The notes: generated by a model from the sequence alone, not told the origin. Counted from the first letter of the stretch, positions 17,233 to 25,953 are shown. The stretch is 64,000 nt of DNA from Streptomyces echinatus (GCF_014203595.1 NZ_JACHJK010000005.1:1-64000), one strand, 5' to 3'. Translations and numbers: made by a program.

Positions 17233-18363
17233 GTGATGCTTCAGCGCAAGAACCGGCTGCGCGCCCTCTCCCTCGGTGCTGTCGCCGTCACCGGCGCCCT
17301 GGCTCTGACGGCGTGCGGCTCCGACGACAACGGCGGCGACGGCAACGCGTCGGGCAACCCGTCCACCGCCGCCGCCGGATCGATCAAGTGCGACGACGCC
17401 AAGGGTCAGCTGCTCGCAGACGGCTCCTCCGCGCAGAAGAACGCGATCGACGCCTGGGTCAAGCAGTTCTCCCAGGCCTGCAAGGTGCAGATCAACTACA
17501 AGGGCGGCGGCTCCGGCGCCGGTGTCACCGCGTTCACGCAGGGGCAGGTCGCCTTCGCCGGCTCCGACTCGGCGCTGAAGCCCGAAGAGGTCGCCACCTC
17601 CAAGAAGATCTGCTCCGGCGGCCAGGGCATCGACCTGCCCATGGTCGGCGGCCCGATCGCCATCGGTTACAACGTCCCGGGTGTCGACAACCTGGTCCTG
17701 GACGCCCCGACGCTCGCCAAGATCTTCGACAGCAAGATCACCAAGTGGAACGACCCGGCGATCGCCGCGCTGAACAAGGGCGTGAAGCTTCCCGACCTGA
17801 AGATCCAGGCCTTCCACCGCTCGGACGAGTCCGGCACCACGGACAACTTCACCAAGTACCTGATCGCCACCACCCCGGACAACTGGAAGTACGAGGGCGG
17901 CAAGGCCTGGCAGGCCAAGGGCGGCCAGTCCGCTCCGCAGTCCGCGGGCGTGGCCCAGCAGGTGAAGCAGACCTCCGGCGCCATCGGCTACTTCGAGCTG
18001 TCCTACGTCAAGGACGGCATCAAGGCCGTCTCCATCGACACGGGTGCCAGCAAGCCGGTCGCCCCCAGCTCCGAGAGCGCCACCGCCGACATCGCCGCCG
18101 CGAAGGTCGTCGGCACCGGCAAGGACCTCTCCCTCAAGCTGGACTACAAGACCAAGGCCGAGGGCGCCTACCCGATCACCCTGGTCACCTACGAGATCGT
18201 CTGCGACAAGGGCAACAAGGCCGACACGCTGCCCGCCACCAAGGCCTTCCTGCGCTACATCGCCAGCGAGGACGGCCAGAAGATCCTCCCGAGCATCGGC
18301 TACGCGCCCGTGCCCGAGGAGATCATCGCCAAGGTCCGCACGACCGTCGACGGCCTGAGCTGA
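17233..18363 (+). CDS. pstS: Phosphate ABC transporter, substrate-binding lipoprotein PstS
   Basis: The 376-residue lipoprotein (signal ending ALALTACG, lipid-modified Cys about residue 28) binds phosphate for the Pst transporter. Seen: LLADGSSAQKNAIDAWV, KGGGSGAGVTAFTQGQVAFAGSDSAL and FHRSDESGTTDNFTKYL, which are the phosphate-contacting loops of the PstS family. The GTG at 17233 is chosen because it has GGAAGGAAC upstream and the mature family starts like this; an ATG follows one codon later. A PHO box upstream indicates PhoP control. A strong hairpin after the stop separates it from pstC and probably raises its level over the membrane genes. Confidence 0.97.
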   Translation: MMLQRKNRLRALSLGAVAVTGALALTACGSDDNGGDGNASGNPSTAAAGSIKCDDAKGQLLADGSSAQKNAIDAWVKQFSQACKVQINYKGGGSGAGVTAFTQGQVAFAGSDSALKPEEVATSKKICSGGQGIDLPMVGGPIAIGYNVPGVDNLVLDAPTLAKIFDSKITKWNDPAIAALNKGVKLPDLKIQAFHRSDESGTTDNFTKYLIATTPDNWKYEGGKAWQAKGGQSAPQSAGVAQQVKQTSGAIGYFELSYVKDGIKAVSIDTGASKPVAPSSESATADIAAAKVVGTGKDLSLKLDYKTKAEGAYPITLVTYEIVCDKGNKADTLPATKAFLRYIASEDGQKILPSIGYAPVPEEIIAKVRTTVDGLS

Positions 18364-18375
18364 CCTGATCCGTAA

Positions 18376-18410
18376 GTGCGGCCCGGTTTCTTCACGACAC
18401 CGGGCCGCAC
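18376..18410 (+). terminator. Intercistronic hairpin between pstS and pstC
   Basis: Perfect 12-base arms GTGCGGCCCGGT (18376-18387) and ACCGGGCCGCAC (18399-18410) enclose an 11-base loop. There is no T tract, so it can act as a partial terminator or as a 3'-end stabiliser, which would give excess PstS relative to PstCAB. Confidence 0.8.
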
Positions 18411-18479
18411 CGTCCGGTGCACCGCCGCCACGAGCCGGACCCCCTCACGGGTGTACGGCTCCGCAGACCGGAGATCCCG

Positions 18480-19487
18480 ATGGACATATCGACGACAACA
18501 GACGCCTCTCCCCCCACTCCGCCCCAGCACAAGCCGGCCGAGCGGAAGCGCGACGCCCGCGGCGCGACCCGCCCCGGTGACCGCATCTTCCTCGGCCTGT
18601 CCCGTGGCTCGGGCATCCTGCTGCTGGTGATCATGGCCGCGATCGCGGGCTTCCTCACCTACCGCGCCGCCATCGCCATCGGCAAGGACCACGGCAACTT
18701 CCTGACCACCTTCGAGTGGAACACCAACGTCCAGCCGCCGACCTTCGGCATCGCGGTGCTGGCCTTCGGCACGATCGTCTCCTCGGTCGTCGCCATGGCC
18801 CTCGCGGTCCCGGTCGCGGTCGCGATCGCGCTGTTCATCACGCACTACGCACCGCGCCGCATGTCCGGCCCGGTCGCCTACGTGATCGACCTGCTCGCCG
18901 CCGTGCCGTCCATCGTGTACGGCCTCTGGGGCGCGCTCGTCCTCGTGCCGCACATGAACGGCCTCTTCGGCTGGCTCAACGACTTTTTCGGCTGGACCGG
19001 GCTCTTCTCCTGGGAGGAGGGCGCGCCGCGCTCGATGCTGACCGTCGGCATCCTGCTCGCGATCATGATCCTGCCGATCATCACCAACGTGAGCCGCGAG
19101 GTCTTCCGCCAGGTCCCGCAGATGCACGAGGAGGCGGCCCTGGCCCTCGGCGCCACGCGCTGGGAGGTCATCCGCATGTCCGTGCTGCCGTTCGGCCGCT
19201 CCGGCGTGATCTCCGCCTCCATGCTCGGCCTCGGCCGCGCGCTCGGCGAGACGATGGCCGTGGCCACCGTCCTCTCCCCGTCGTTCGACATCCAGGCCAG
19301 CCTGCTCAACCCGGGCGGCGGCACCTTCGCCCAGAACATCGCCAGCAAGTTCAGCGAGGCGAACGAGTTCGGCCGTGACGCGCTCATCGCCTCCGGTCTC
19401 ATCCTGTTCGTGATCACCCTGGTGGTCAACGGCGCGGCCCGGCTCATCATCGCCCGCCGCGCGGAGTACTCGGGGGCCAACGCATGA
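18480..19487 (+). CDS. pstC: Phosphate ABC transporter permease PstC
   Basis: The 335-residue inner-membrane permease has six predicted helices. The EAA-type loop LGATRWEVIRMSVLPFGRSG contacts PstB. The sequence around AVPSIVYGLWGALVLVPHMN and ALGETMAVATVLSP follows PstC. The ATG at 18480 gives a 35-residue Pro/Lys-rich cytosolic N-terminus before the first helix. It overlaps pstA by four bases (ATGA). Its translation follows the pstS-pstC hairpin. Confidence 0.96.
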   Translation: MDISTTTDASPPTPPQHKPAERKRDARGATRPGDRIFLGLSRGSGILLLVIMAAIAGFLTYRAAIAIGKDHGNFLTTFEWNTNVQPPTFGIAVLAFGTIVSSVVAMALAVPVAVAIALFITHYAPRRMSGPVAYVIDLLAAVPSIVYGLWGALVLVPHMNGLFGWLNDFFGWTGLFSWEEGAPRSMLTVGILLAIMILPIITNVSREVFRQVPQMHEEAALALGATRWEVIRMSVLPFGRSGVISASMLGLGRALGETMAVATVLSPSFDIQASLLNPGGGTFAQNIASKFSEANEFGRDALIASGLILFVITLVVNGAARLIIARRAEYSGANA

Positions 19488-20545
19488 GCACCGCAGCCGT
19501 CACCGACAAGCGCCCCAGCACCCTGCGCGCCGCCAGCCTGCCCAAGTGGACGCCGTGGGCGATCGCCGCGGGCTCCATCGCCCTGGGCCTCGGCATCAGC
19601 GCGGCCGCCGGCCTGGACAGCAAGATCCAGTGGGCCCTGATCGCCGCCCTCCTGTTCATCCTGGGCACCTACGGCGTCGCCGCGCGCGTCGAGGGCCGCC
19701 GCCAGGCCAAGGACCGCGTCGCGACCAGCCTCGTCTGGGTCGCCTTCCTGCTCGCCGTGATCCCGCTGGTCTCCCTGATCTGGGTGACCGTCGCGCGCGG
19801 CGTGAAGGTCCTCGACATCCACTTCCTGACCCACTCGATGGGCATCGTCGCCGACACCGAGCCCGGCGGCGGCATCTACCACGCCATCATCGGCAGCCTG
19901 GAGCAGGTCGGCCTCGCCACCCTCATCGGCGCCCCGATCGGCGTGCTCACCGCGATCTACCTGGTCGAGTACGGCCGGGGCAAGCTCGCCAAGGCCGTCA
20001 CGTTCTTCGTCGACGTGATGACGGGCATCCCGTCGATCGTCGCGGGTCTGTTCATCCTCAGCCTGATGCTCATCTTCGAGATGCAGCCCTTCGGCTTCGC
20101 CGGGTCGCTGGCCCTGGCCATCCTGATGATGCCGGTGGTCGTCCGCTCCACCGAGGAGATGCTCAAGCTCGTCCCGAACGAGCTGCGCGAGGCATCCCTG
20201 GCACTCGGTGTGCCGAAGTGGCGGACCATCCTGAAGGTGGTCCTGCCGACCTCCATCGGCGGCATCACCACCGGCATCATGCTGGCGGTCGCGCGTATCG
20301 CCGGTGAGACCGCGCCGGTGCTGCTGCTGGTGTTCGGCAACCCGTTCATCAACAACAACCCCTTCGAGGGCGCGCAGGCCTCGCTGCCGCTGTACATCTA
20401 CCAGCAGTTCGCCAACAGCGCGGGCTCGGGTGCGGCGTACGACCGCGCGTGGGCGGCGTCGCTCACGCTGATCGCCTTCGTGATGATCCTCAACCTGGTG
20501 GCTCGCGGGATCGCCCGCTGGAAGGCCCCCAAGACCGGTCGCTAA
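19484..20545 (+). CDS. pstA: Phosphate ABC transporter permease PstA
   Basis: The 353-residue partner permease of PstC. Seen: GGGIYHAIIGSLEQVGLATLIGAPIG, DVMTGIPSIVAGLF, and the coupling loop LGVPKWRTILKVVLPTSIGG followed by RIAGETAPVLLLVFGN, all typical of PstA. It has two extra N-terminal helices (WAIAAGSIALGLGISAAAGL and one near residue 50), making it longer than the enterobacterial protein. Start codon overlap with pstC indicates coupling. A 75-base gap with a GC-rich hairpin separates it from pstB. Confidence 0.96.
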   Translation: MSTAAVTDKRPSTLRAASLPKWTPWAIAAGSIALGLGISAAAGLDSKIQWALIAALLFILGTYGVAARVEGRRQAKDRVATSLVWVAFLLAVIPLVSLIWVTVARGVKVLDIHFLTHSMGIVADTEPGGGIYHAIIGSLEQVGLATLIGAPIGVLTAIYLVEYGRGKLAKAVTFFVDVMTGIPSIVAGLFILSLMLIFEMQPFGFAGSLALAILMMPVVVRSTEEMLKLVPNELREASLALGVPKWRTILKVVLPTSIGGITTGIMLAVARIAGETAPVLLLVFGNPFINNNPFEGAQASLPLYIYQQFANSAGSGAAYDRAWAASLTLIAFVMILNLVARGIARWKAPKTGR

Positions 20546-20620
20546 GCATCGATTAGCGGCTACGGCCGCGCGGCGGCCCCCTCAGCGACCGAGCTTGATT
20601 TTTCTGGAAGTGAAGTAGAC

Positions 20621-21397
20621 ATGGCCAAGCGAATCGACGTAAGCGGACTCACCGCCTACTACGGCTCCCACAAGGCGATCGAAGACATCTCGATGACCGT
20701 CGAGCCGCGCTCGGTGACGGCGTTCATCGGTCCCTCCGGCTGCGGCAAGTCGACGTTCCTGCGCACGCTGAACCGTATGCACGAGGTCACCCCCGGCGGC
20801 CGCGTCGAGGGCAAGGTGCTGCTGGACGACGAGGACCTGTACGGCACCGGTGTCGACCCGGTGTCCGTCCGCCGCGAGGTGGGCATGGTCTTCCAGCGCC
20901 CGAACCCGTTCCCCACGATGTCGATCTTCGACAATGTGGCGGCGGGCCTGCGGCTGAACGGCAACTACCGCAAGAGCGAGCTGAGCGACATCGTCGAGAA
21001 GTCGCTCAGGGGCGCGAACCTCTGGAACGAGGTCAAGGACCGTCTGAACAAGCCGGGCTCCGGCCTCTCGGGTGGTCAGCAGCAGCGTCTGTGCATAGCC
21101 CGGGCGATCGCGGTCGAGCCGAAGGTCCTGCTCATGGACGAGCCCTGCTCGGCCCTGGACCCGATCTCCACGCTCGCCATCGAGGACCTGATCGGTGAGC
21201 TGAAGGAGCGGTTCACGATCGTCATCGTGACGCACAACATGCAGCAGGCCGCGCGTGTGTCGGACCGTACGGCGTTCTTCAACCTGGCCGCGGTGGGCCA
21301 GCCGGGCCGCCTGATCGAGATCGACGACACCGAGCGGATCTTCTCGAACCCGTCGGTCCAGGCCACGGAGGACTACATCTCCGGGCGCTTCGGCTGA
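20621..21397 (+). CDS. pstB: Phosphate ABC transporter ATP-binding protein PstB
   Basis: The 258-residue ATPase has Walker [13 protein letters not shown], the Q-loop in [12 protein letters not shown], the ABC signature LSGGQQQRL, Walker [14 protein letters not shown] and the switch His in IVTHNMQQA. Length and motif spacing are standard for PstB. It energises phosphate import through PstCA and closes the operon. GGAAGTGAA precedes the ATG. A long hairpin array and a repeat follow. Confidence 0.97.
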   Translation: MAKRIDVSGLTAYYGSHKAIEDISMTVEPRSVTAFIGPSGCGKSTFLRTLNRMHEVTPGGRVEGKVLLDDEDLYGTGVDPVSVRREVGMVFQRPNPFPTMSIFDNVAAGLRLNGNYRKSELSDIVEKSLRGANLWNEVKDRLNKPGSGLSGGQQQRLCIARAIAVEPKVLLMDEPCSALDPISTLAIEDLIGELKERFTIVIVTHNMQQAARVSDRTAFFNLAAVGQPGRLIEIDDTERIFSNPSVQATEDYISGRFG

Positions 21398-21478
21398 CAG
21401 ACGCCGCCGCCCCGGCCGGGGCGGCGCGGATGGACCCCTCGCGGTGCTGCATGGCGGTGCCACCGCGAGGATGCAAAA

Positions 21479-21509
21479 GGGCCCGCCCCTGGCTCCCGGG
21501 GGCGGGCCC
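21479..21509 (+). terminator. Terminator of the pst operon
   Basis: Perfect 11-base arms GGGCCCGCCCC and GGGGCGGGCCC flank a nine-base loop. AAAA precedes the 5' arm. Two smaller hairpins lie just upstream (around 21405-21426 and 21438-21469). It lies about 80 bases after pstB. Confidence 0.8.
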
Positions 21510-21551
21510 GTTGCGTTCCCCGGCACCCGGGGGCGGACTCGTTGCGTTCCC
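21495..21551. repeat. Imperfect 26-bp direct repeat after pstB
   Basis: Copies at 21495-21520 and 21526-21551 differ at two positions. Each consists of CCCGGGGGCGG plus CGTTGCGTTCCC-type sequence. The first copy contains the 3' arm of the pst terminator, so the second looks like a duplicated terminator half. The rest of 21552-21742 shows no gene. Confidence 0.8.
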
Positions 21552-21742
21552 AGGCCCTCAGGGACCCGTCGCGCTCGGCTTCGGGGTGGTTCCTCGCCCG
21601 CCCGCCGGACTCGGCCGGCCGAGAGCACACACTGTGTGGACGACGGCCCGGACCACCGCGGTCCTGGCGGCGTGGGGGGTCCGGATACGCGTCCACCCTC
21701 CCGGCCGGCCGGGAGGGTGGAGGGGCGGGGTGGTGGAGGGGG

Positions 21743-22741
21743 TCAGAGGGCGACCAGTTTGACCACTCCGAAGGCCAGTGCGGCGACCAGCCCGGCCGCC
21801 GGCATCGTGATGAACCAGCCCAGGACGATGTTCTTGGCCACGCCCCAGCGGACGGCGTTGACCCGCTTCGTCGCGCCCACACCCATGATCGCCGAGGTGA
21901 TGACATGGGTCGTGGAGATCGGCGCCTTGAAGATGAACGCGGTCGTGAACATGATCGACGCGCCCGTCGCCTCCGCGGCGAACCCCTGCGGCGGATCGAG
22001 CTCGATGATCTTGCGGCCCAGCGTGCGCATGATCCGCCAGCCGCCGGCGTACGTGCCCAGGGACAGCATCACCGCGCAGACGATCTTCACCCAGACCGGG
22101 ATCGGGTCGCCGAACGTCTCATGGCCGGAAATGACCAGTGCCAGCACCACGACACCCATCGTCTTCTGGGCGTCCTGGAGGCCGTGGCCGAGGGCCATGC
22201 CCGCGGCCGAGACGGTCTGGGCGATACGGAAGCCACGCTTGGCCTTGTGCGGGTTGGACCGGCGGAACAGCCACATGATCGCCGTCATGACCAGGTAACC
22301 GACGACCAGGCCGACGATCGGGGACAGGAACATCGGAATGACGATCTTGTTCAGGACGCCGTTCCACAGCACGTCCGTACCGCCCGCCAGCGCCGCGCCC
22401 ACCATGCCGCCGAACAGGGCGTGCGAGGAGGAGGACGGCAGGCCGAAGTACCAGGTGGCGAGGTTCCACACGATCGCACCGATCAGCGCCGCGAAGAGGA
22501 TGCCCATCCCCGTGGAGCCCTTCGGCGTCTCGATCAGGCCCTCACTGACCGTCTTGGCGACCCCGGAACCCAGGAAGGCGCCGGCGAGGTTCATCACCGC
22601 GGCCATGGCGAGGGCCGCCCGCGGGGTCAGCGCCCGCGTCGACACCGACGTCGCGATCGCGTTCGCCGAGTCGTGGAAACCGTTCGTGTACGTGAAGAAG
22701 AGCGCGACCGCGATGGTCACGATCAGAGCGAAGGTGTCCAT
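21743..22741 (-). CDS. pitH2: Low-affinity inorganic phosphate transporter (Pit/Pho4 family)
   Basis: The 332-residue polytopic protein carries both Pho4 signature halves: TNGFHDSANAIAT near the N-terminus and ALGHGLQDAQKTMG in the second half. It also has GLPSSSSHALFGG and PISTTHVITSAIMG, the paired Ser/Thr-His re-entrant loops. About ten hydrophobic segments fit a Pit proton/metal-phosphate symporter. It follows the DUF47 gene by seven bases and is transcribed toward the pst terminator. High- and low-affinity phosphate uptake are therefore adjacent. The name follows the S. coelicolor pair as I recall it. Confidence 0.92.
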   Translation of the reverse strand: MDTFALIVTIAVALFFTYTNGFHDSANAIATSVSTRALTPRAALAMAAVMNLAGAFLGSGVAKTVSEGLIETPKGSTGMGILFAALIGAIVWNLATWYFGLPSSSSHALFGGMVGAALAGGTDVLWNGVLNKIVIPMFLSPIVGLVVGYLVMTAIMWLFRRSNPHKAKRGFRIAQTVSAAGMALGHGLQDAQKTMGVVVLALVISGHETFGDPIPVWVKIVCAVMLSLGTYAGGWRIMRTLGRKIIELDPPQGFAAEATGASIMFTTAFIFKAPISTTHVITSAIMGVGATKRVNAVRWGVAKNIVLGWFITMPAAGLVAALAFGVVKLVAL

Positions 22742-22748
22742 CGACGCC

Positions 22749-23369
22749 TCAGGACTCCTTGACGGCGATGGTCTCCACCGTGTTCGCCACGTGCTCGAAC
22801 GCGTCCGCCGCCTCTTCCAGGACGTCCACGATCTGCTTGAGCTTCAGCACCTCGATCGCGTCGTACTTGCCGTTGAAGAGGTGGGCGAGCAGCTTGCGGT
22901 GGATCTGGTCGGCCTGGTTCTCCAGCCGGTTGACCTCGATCCAGTACTCGGTGAGGTTGTCCAGCGTGCGGAGGTTCGGCATGGCCTCCGCCGTGAGCTC
23001 GGCCGCCCGGGCCAGGACCTCGATCTGCTGCTCGACGCCCTTGGGGAGTTCCTCGACGTTGTAGAGGACGACCAGGTCGACGGCTTCCTCCATGAAGTCC
23101 ATGATGTCGTCCAGGGAACCGGCGAGGGCGTAGATGTCCTCGCGGTCGAACGGCGTGATGAACGAGGAGTTCAGCTGGTGGAAGATCGCGTGCGTGGCGT
23201 CGTCACCTGCGTGTTCCGCGGCCCGCATACGCTCTGCGATCTCGGCCCGGGCAGACGCGTCCGCCCCGAGCAGTTCCATCAGGAGTTTCGAGCCGGTGAC
23301 GATGTTGTCCGCGGACGCGGCGAACATGTCGTAGAAGCTCGTCTCCCTGGGGGTCAGACGAAAGCGCAC
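22749..23369 (-). CDS. DUF47/PhoU-like Pit accessory protein
   Basis: The 206-residue all-helical protein belongs to the DUF47 (PhoU-like, Pit-associated) family. It shows RLTPRETSFYDMFAASADNI, FITPFDREDIYALAGSLDDIMDF and IVDVLEEAADAFEHVANTVE. The Asp/Glu clusters (D-R-E-D and E-E-A-D) are those that bind metal in PhoU folds. It starts at a GTG with GAGGA upstream and is co-transcribed with the Pit transporter, which it probably gates. It is divergent from csoR. Confidence 0.92.
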   Translation of the reverse strand: MRFRLTPRETSFYDMFAASADNIVTGSKLLMELLGADASARAEIAERMRAAEHAGDDATHAIFHQLNSSFITPFDREDIYALAGSLDDIMDFMEEAVDLVVLYNVEELPKGVEQQIEVLARAAELTAEAMPNLRTLDNLTEYWIEVNRLENQADQIHRKLLAHLFNGKYDAIEVLKLKQIVDVLEEAADAFEHVANTVETIAVKES

Positions 23370-23524
23370 GTGGGGTCCTCGGGGTGCTTCGGTTTCGGTC
23401 AGGCTGATGCTAGGCGCATCATCCGGCCACGGCTATCGGGCCGCATCCCAGTGTCGCCCATCGGGCAGAGTGATCAGCACGGGGGCGTACCAAGGGCTCC
23501 TTACCCCGCAAAGTTCGTTACCAT

Positions 23525-23541
23525 ATACCCAGTAGGGGTAT
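23525..23541. promoter_or_regulatory. CsoR operator
   Basis: ATACCCAGTAGGGGTAT is an inverted repeat with perfect six-base arms ATACCC/GGGTAT and a five-base centre. This G/C-run palindrome is the known type of CsoR copper operator and sits 44 bases before the csoR start, implying autoregulation. The 155 bases from it back to the DUF47 gene contain GATGC/GCATC (23406-23420) and no gene. Confidence 0.88.
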
Positions 23542-23584
23542 GGATCCCTTTTGTCCGCAGCTCGCCCCGAGACGGAGGCCCGCG

Positions 23585-23893
23585 ATGACGACGACGACCG
23601 AGGCCGGCGCCACGCACGGCTACCACAAGCAGAAGGACGAGCACCTCAAGCGGCTGCGCCGGATCGAGGGGCAGATCCGTGGCCTGCAGCGGATGGTGGA
23701 CGAGGACACCTACTGCATCGACATACTCACCCAGGTCTCCGCCTCCACCAAGGCCCTGCAGTCCTTCGCGCTGCAGCTGCTGGAGGAGCACCTGCGGCAC
23801 TGCGTGGCGGACGCCGCCCTCAAGGGCGGTGACGAGATCGACGCGAAGGTGGACGAGGCGACGAAGGCGATCGGCCGCCTGCTCCGCACCTGA
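23585..23893 (+). CDS. csoR: Copper-sensing repressor CsoR
   Basis: The 102-residue four-helix-bundle repressor binds Cu(I) and then releases DNA. The ligand set is intact: Cys44 in DEDTYCIDIL, His69 and Cys73 in EEHLRHCVAD. Their spacing (25 and 4) equals that of the well-known mycobacterial CsoR. RRIEGQIRGLQRMV is the conserved DNA-facing helix. The ATG at 23585 (MTTTTEAG) is preferred over upstream frame. A CsoR palindrome lies in the promoter. No copper ATPase or chaperone gene is adjacent, so its targets are elsewhere. Confidence 0.95.
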   Translation: MTTTTEAGATHGYHKQKDEHLKRLRRIEGQIRGLQRMVDEDTYCIDILTQVSASTKALQSFALQLLEEHLRHCVADAALKGGDEIDAKVDEATKAIGRLLRT

Positions 23894-23942
23894 GCCGGCC
23901 GCCGGTTCCGTACCCGGCCCGGCCGCCCGGCGGCGATCACCT

Positions 23943-23973
23943 GGTCCGCGCGGCCGGCCCGGCCGCGCGGACC
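23943..23973. terminator. Bidirectional terminator hairpin between csoR and a convergent small gene
   Basis: Perfect 13-base arms GGTCCGCGCGGCC and GGCCGCGCGGACC around a five-base loop lie between the csoR stop (23893) and the stop of the minus-strand small gene (23978). Confidence 0.8.
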
Positions 23974-23977
23974 GCGC

Positions 23978-24139
23978 TCAGGCCGGATTCTTCTCCTCGG
24001 CGACCCGCAGCACCTCGTCGATGCTCTCCAGGCTGAGCCGGTCCTCGGCGGCCGAGGCCGCGATGATCAGCTCTCCGCACAGCTCGATCTCGGCGAGGGC
24101 CACGTGGTCCTGAACCGCCGTGCCGCCGACCGGAGCCAC
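23978..24139 (-). CDS. Small conserved acidic helical protein (53 aa)
   Basis: A short frame encodes APVGGTAVQDHVALAEIELC, then GELIIAASAAEDRLSLES and IDEVLRVAEEKNPA. The GTG at 24139 has GAGG eight bases upstream; another GTG at 24148 is possible. Composition is acidic and strongly helical, and I recall similar short proteins at this place in other Streptomyces. ANTAR-like and SpoIIAA-like alternatives are not supported by any motif. Function is unknown. It ends five bases from a strong terminator, which supports a real transcription unit. Confidence 0.75.
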   Translation of the reverse strand: MAPVGGTAVQDHVALAEIELCGELIIAASAAEDRLSLESIDEVLRVAEEKNPA

Positions 24140-24258
24140 CCGCCTCACCTCTTCTCTGCCGTCACCCGCTTCCTAGGGTAGGCAGCGGTCTACACACCGC
24201 GCATGGCACGGACGGGCTACTTACGGGAGGGCGTCCCGGACTAGTGCACCGGCCGGTT

Positions 24259-25143
24259 TCAGGCGCCGTCCCCGGACTTCTCCCCGGTCTCCTGCCCGGA
24301 TTCCTCCTCGGCGATCCGGCCCGCGTAGATGTCCGCCGGGGCCGGCAGCCGGATGTCCACGGGTGTGCCGAAGGCGTACAGCAGCAGGGTCGAGGCGACC
24401 GCCACGCTGGTCTTCTCGTGGCCGTTGACGAAGCTGAAGCGCTGCCGGAGCTTGCGGATGCGGCCCTGGTCGTCCAGGTAGGCGTCGAACGGGACCTCGG
24501 CCGCGGCGAACCCTCTCGCCGCCGCGGCCAGGGACGCCCGGTTCCCGGCCGACGCGTACCGGGCCGCACGGCCCAGGTCGGCGGTGCCCCGGTAGTGCCG
24601 CACCGGCGTCCCGGCGACCTCGGTCCGCTCGACGAAGGCCGCGTCCCGCGTCCCGCGCAGCACCTCGGCCGCCACGTAGGGGTCGGTCGCGCCCCCGGTG
24701 ACCAGGTTGCCGTCGGACAGCGTCGCGGTGTCCACCCGCACCCACTTGTCGGCCGGGACGCCCGCGCCCCGGTTCTTCATGAACAGGGCGCCCGGCGCGA
24801 GCAGTTCGGTGATGGGCCGGTGTTCGGCCGCCCCCGCGGGATCCTCGGGCAGCATCACGGTCAGCCGGCCGAGGCGGTGCCGGTAGTCGTAGACGCCCCT
24901 GCCGCGGATGGTGACCCGGGTGCCGCCGGTGGCCATCTCCATCGAGGTGGTGGCCTTGGAGCCGCCCGCGCCCCGCAGCGCGTCGGCGGCCCGGTGCAGG
25001 GCGGTCACGGGGTCGATCCCGCCCTTGACGTCCTCGGCGGCGGCCCCGCTGCCGGAACAGCCCGCGGCGCCCGTCCCGAGGCCGAGGAGGATGCCCACCG
25101 CCGCGACCGTCCTGCCCGCGCGCCTGTGCTGCCGCCCATCCAT
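24259..25143 (-). CDS. Lipoprotein, LppX/LprG-like
   Basis: The 294-residue lipoprotein has a signal ending GTGAAGCSGSG (lipidated Cys about residue 29). Its mature part has the LolA/LppX-like pattern: ALRGAGGSKATTSMEMATGG, VRHYRGTADL and PFDAYLDDQGRIRKLRQRFSF. Such proteins carry lipids or sense the envelope; the ligand here is unknown. The ATG at 25143 is chosen from the signal peptide length; a GTG at 25176 is the alternative. It is divergent from a 61-residue gene, with ACGTTG-containing promoter sequence between. Confidence 0.85.
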   Translation of the reverse strand: MDGRQHRRAGRTVAAVGILLGLGTGAAGCSGSGAAAEDVKGGIDPVTALHRAADALRGAGGSKATTSMEMATGGTRVTIRGRGVYDYRHRLGRLTVMLPEDPAGAAEHRPITELLAPGALFMKNRGAGVPADKWVRVDTATLSDGNLVTGGATDPYVAAEVLRGTRDAAFVERTEVAGTPVRHYRGTADLGRAARYASAGNRASLAAAARGFAAAEVPFDAYLDDQGRIRKLRQRFSFVNGHEKTSVAVASTLLLYAFGTPVDIRLPAPADIYAGRIAEEESGQETGEKSGDGA

Positions 25144-25286
25144 CGCCTGCCTACCCCCAGCCGGTGTGTCCGTCACGGGCCCCCGTCGCTCGGATAACGA
25201 CGGGTGGGGGGCGTCGTCACGCGCCGCCCGCGGGCGGGGGGAAGCCGCCCGACAGCTTTCCCCGCGCGCTGGGTAACGTTGTCCGG

Positions 25287-25472
25287 GTGGCATTCACCTC
25301 GGCGCAGCAGGACGGGCCGGAGCCGGATCGGTCCGGGCAGGAACACCTCACGACGACGACCGAGCAGGGCCGCTTCTGCGTGGCCCGGTGCAGCTGCGGC
25401 TGGCGAGGCCCCGCCCGCCGGGCCCGCAGTCAGGCCCGTGCGGACGCGGAGGGGCACCCGGCGGGCCTGTGA
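25287..25472 (+). CDS. Small conserved protein with CxC motif (61 aa)
   Basis: The frame starts at a GTG (AFTSAQQDGPEPDRSGQEHL) and ends with CVARCSCGWRGPARRARSQA and RADAEGHPAGL. The C-terminal block CSCGWRGPAR is a pattern I recognise from many short Streptomyces proteins of unknown function. The CxC pair and nearby Cys may bind zinc. It faces the Nudix gene convergently. No partner is obvious. Confidence 0.7.
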   Translation: MAFTSAQQDGPEPDRSGQEHLTTTTEQGRFCVARCSCGWRGPARRARSQARADAEGHPAGL

Positions 25473-25527
25473 CGGGGCCGGGCGGTGACGTCGCCGCGAC
25501 GGCGGCCCCCGCGGCCCGGGCGGGGGC

Positions 25528-25953
25528 TCAGACCTGCCGCTCCCGCCGGTCCGACGGCCGGCCGAGCGCGTCCACCAGGTCCCGGTCACGGGGCTGGGTG
25601 AGCCGGGAGCGGGCCGCGGCCGGGGAGAGCCACAGGATGCGGTCCACCTCGGAGTTCGGCGTGAAGTGGCCGGAAACCGCCTCCGCGGCCCAGTACCGCA
25701 CCCGCTTCGGGCGGCCGCCCGCCGCATAGTGCACGGTCGGCAGTTCGCCCCCGGGCTCGGCCGCGTACCCGGTCTCCTCCGCGACCTCGCGCAGCGCACC
25801 GGCGAGCGCGTCCTCACCCCGCTTGAGCTTGCCCTTGGGGTGGGACCAGTCGTCGTACTTCGGGCGGTGGACCACGCAGATCTCCAGGTCGCCGGAGACC
25901 GGGGAACGGCGCCACAGCACACAGCCGGCCGCCTGGACCACGGTGTCGTTCAC
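25528..25953 (-). CDS. Nudix hydrolase (MutT-like)
   Basis: The 141-residue protein has a complete Nudix box GKLKRGEDALAGALREVAEETGY (GX5EX7REUXEEXGU) and the lead-in DDWSHPKGKLK. That YDDWSxPKGKxxxGE form is shared with MutT1/diadenosine-polyphosphate hydrolases. It lacks the C-terminal histidine-phosphatase domain found in mycobacterial MutT1. A GAGGAGG site precedes the GTG at 25953. It lies 20 bases after the CHAD gene and downstream of ppk, suggesting a role with nucleotide or inositol polyphosphates. Confidence 0.92.
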   Translation of the reverse strand: MNDTVVQAAGCVLWRRSPVSGDLEICVVHRPKYDDWSHPKGKLKRGEDALAGALREVAEETGYAAEPGGELPTVHYAAGGRPKRVRYWAAEAVSGHFTPNSEVDRILWLSPAAARSRLTQPRDRDLVDALGRPSDRRERQV

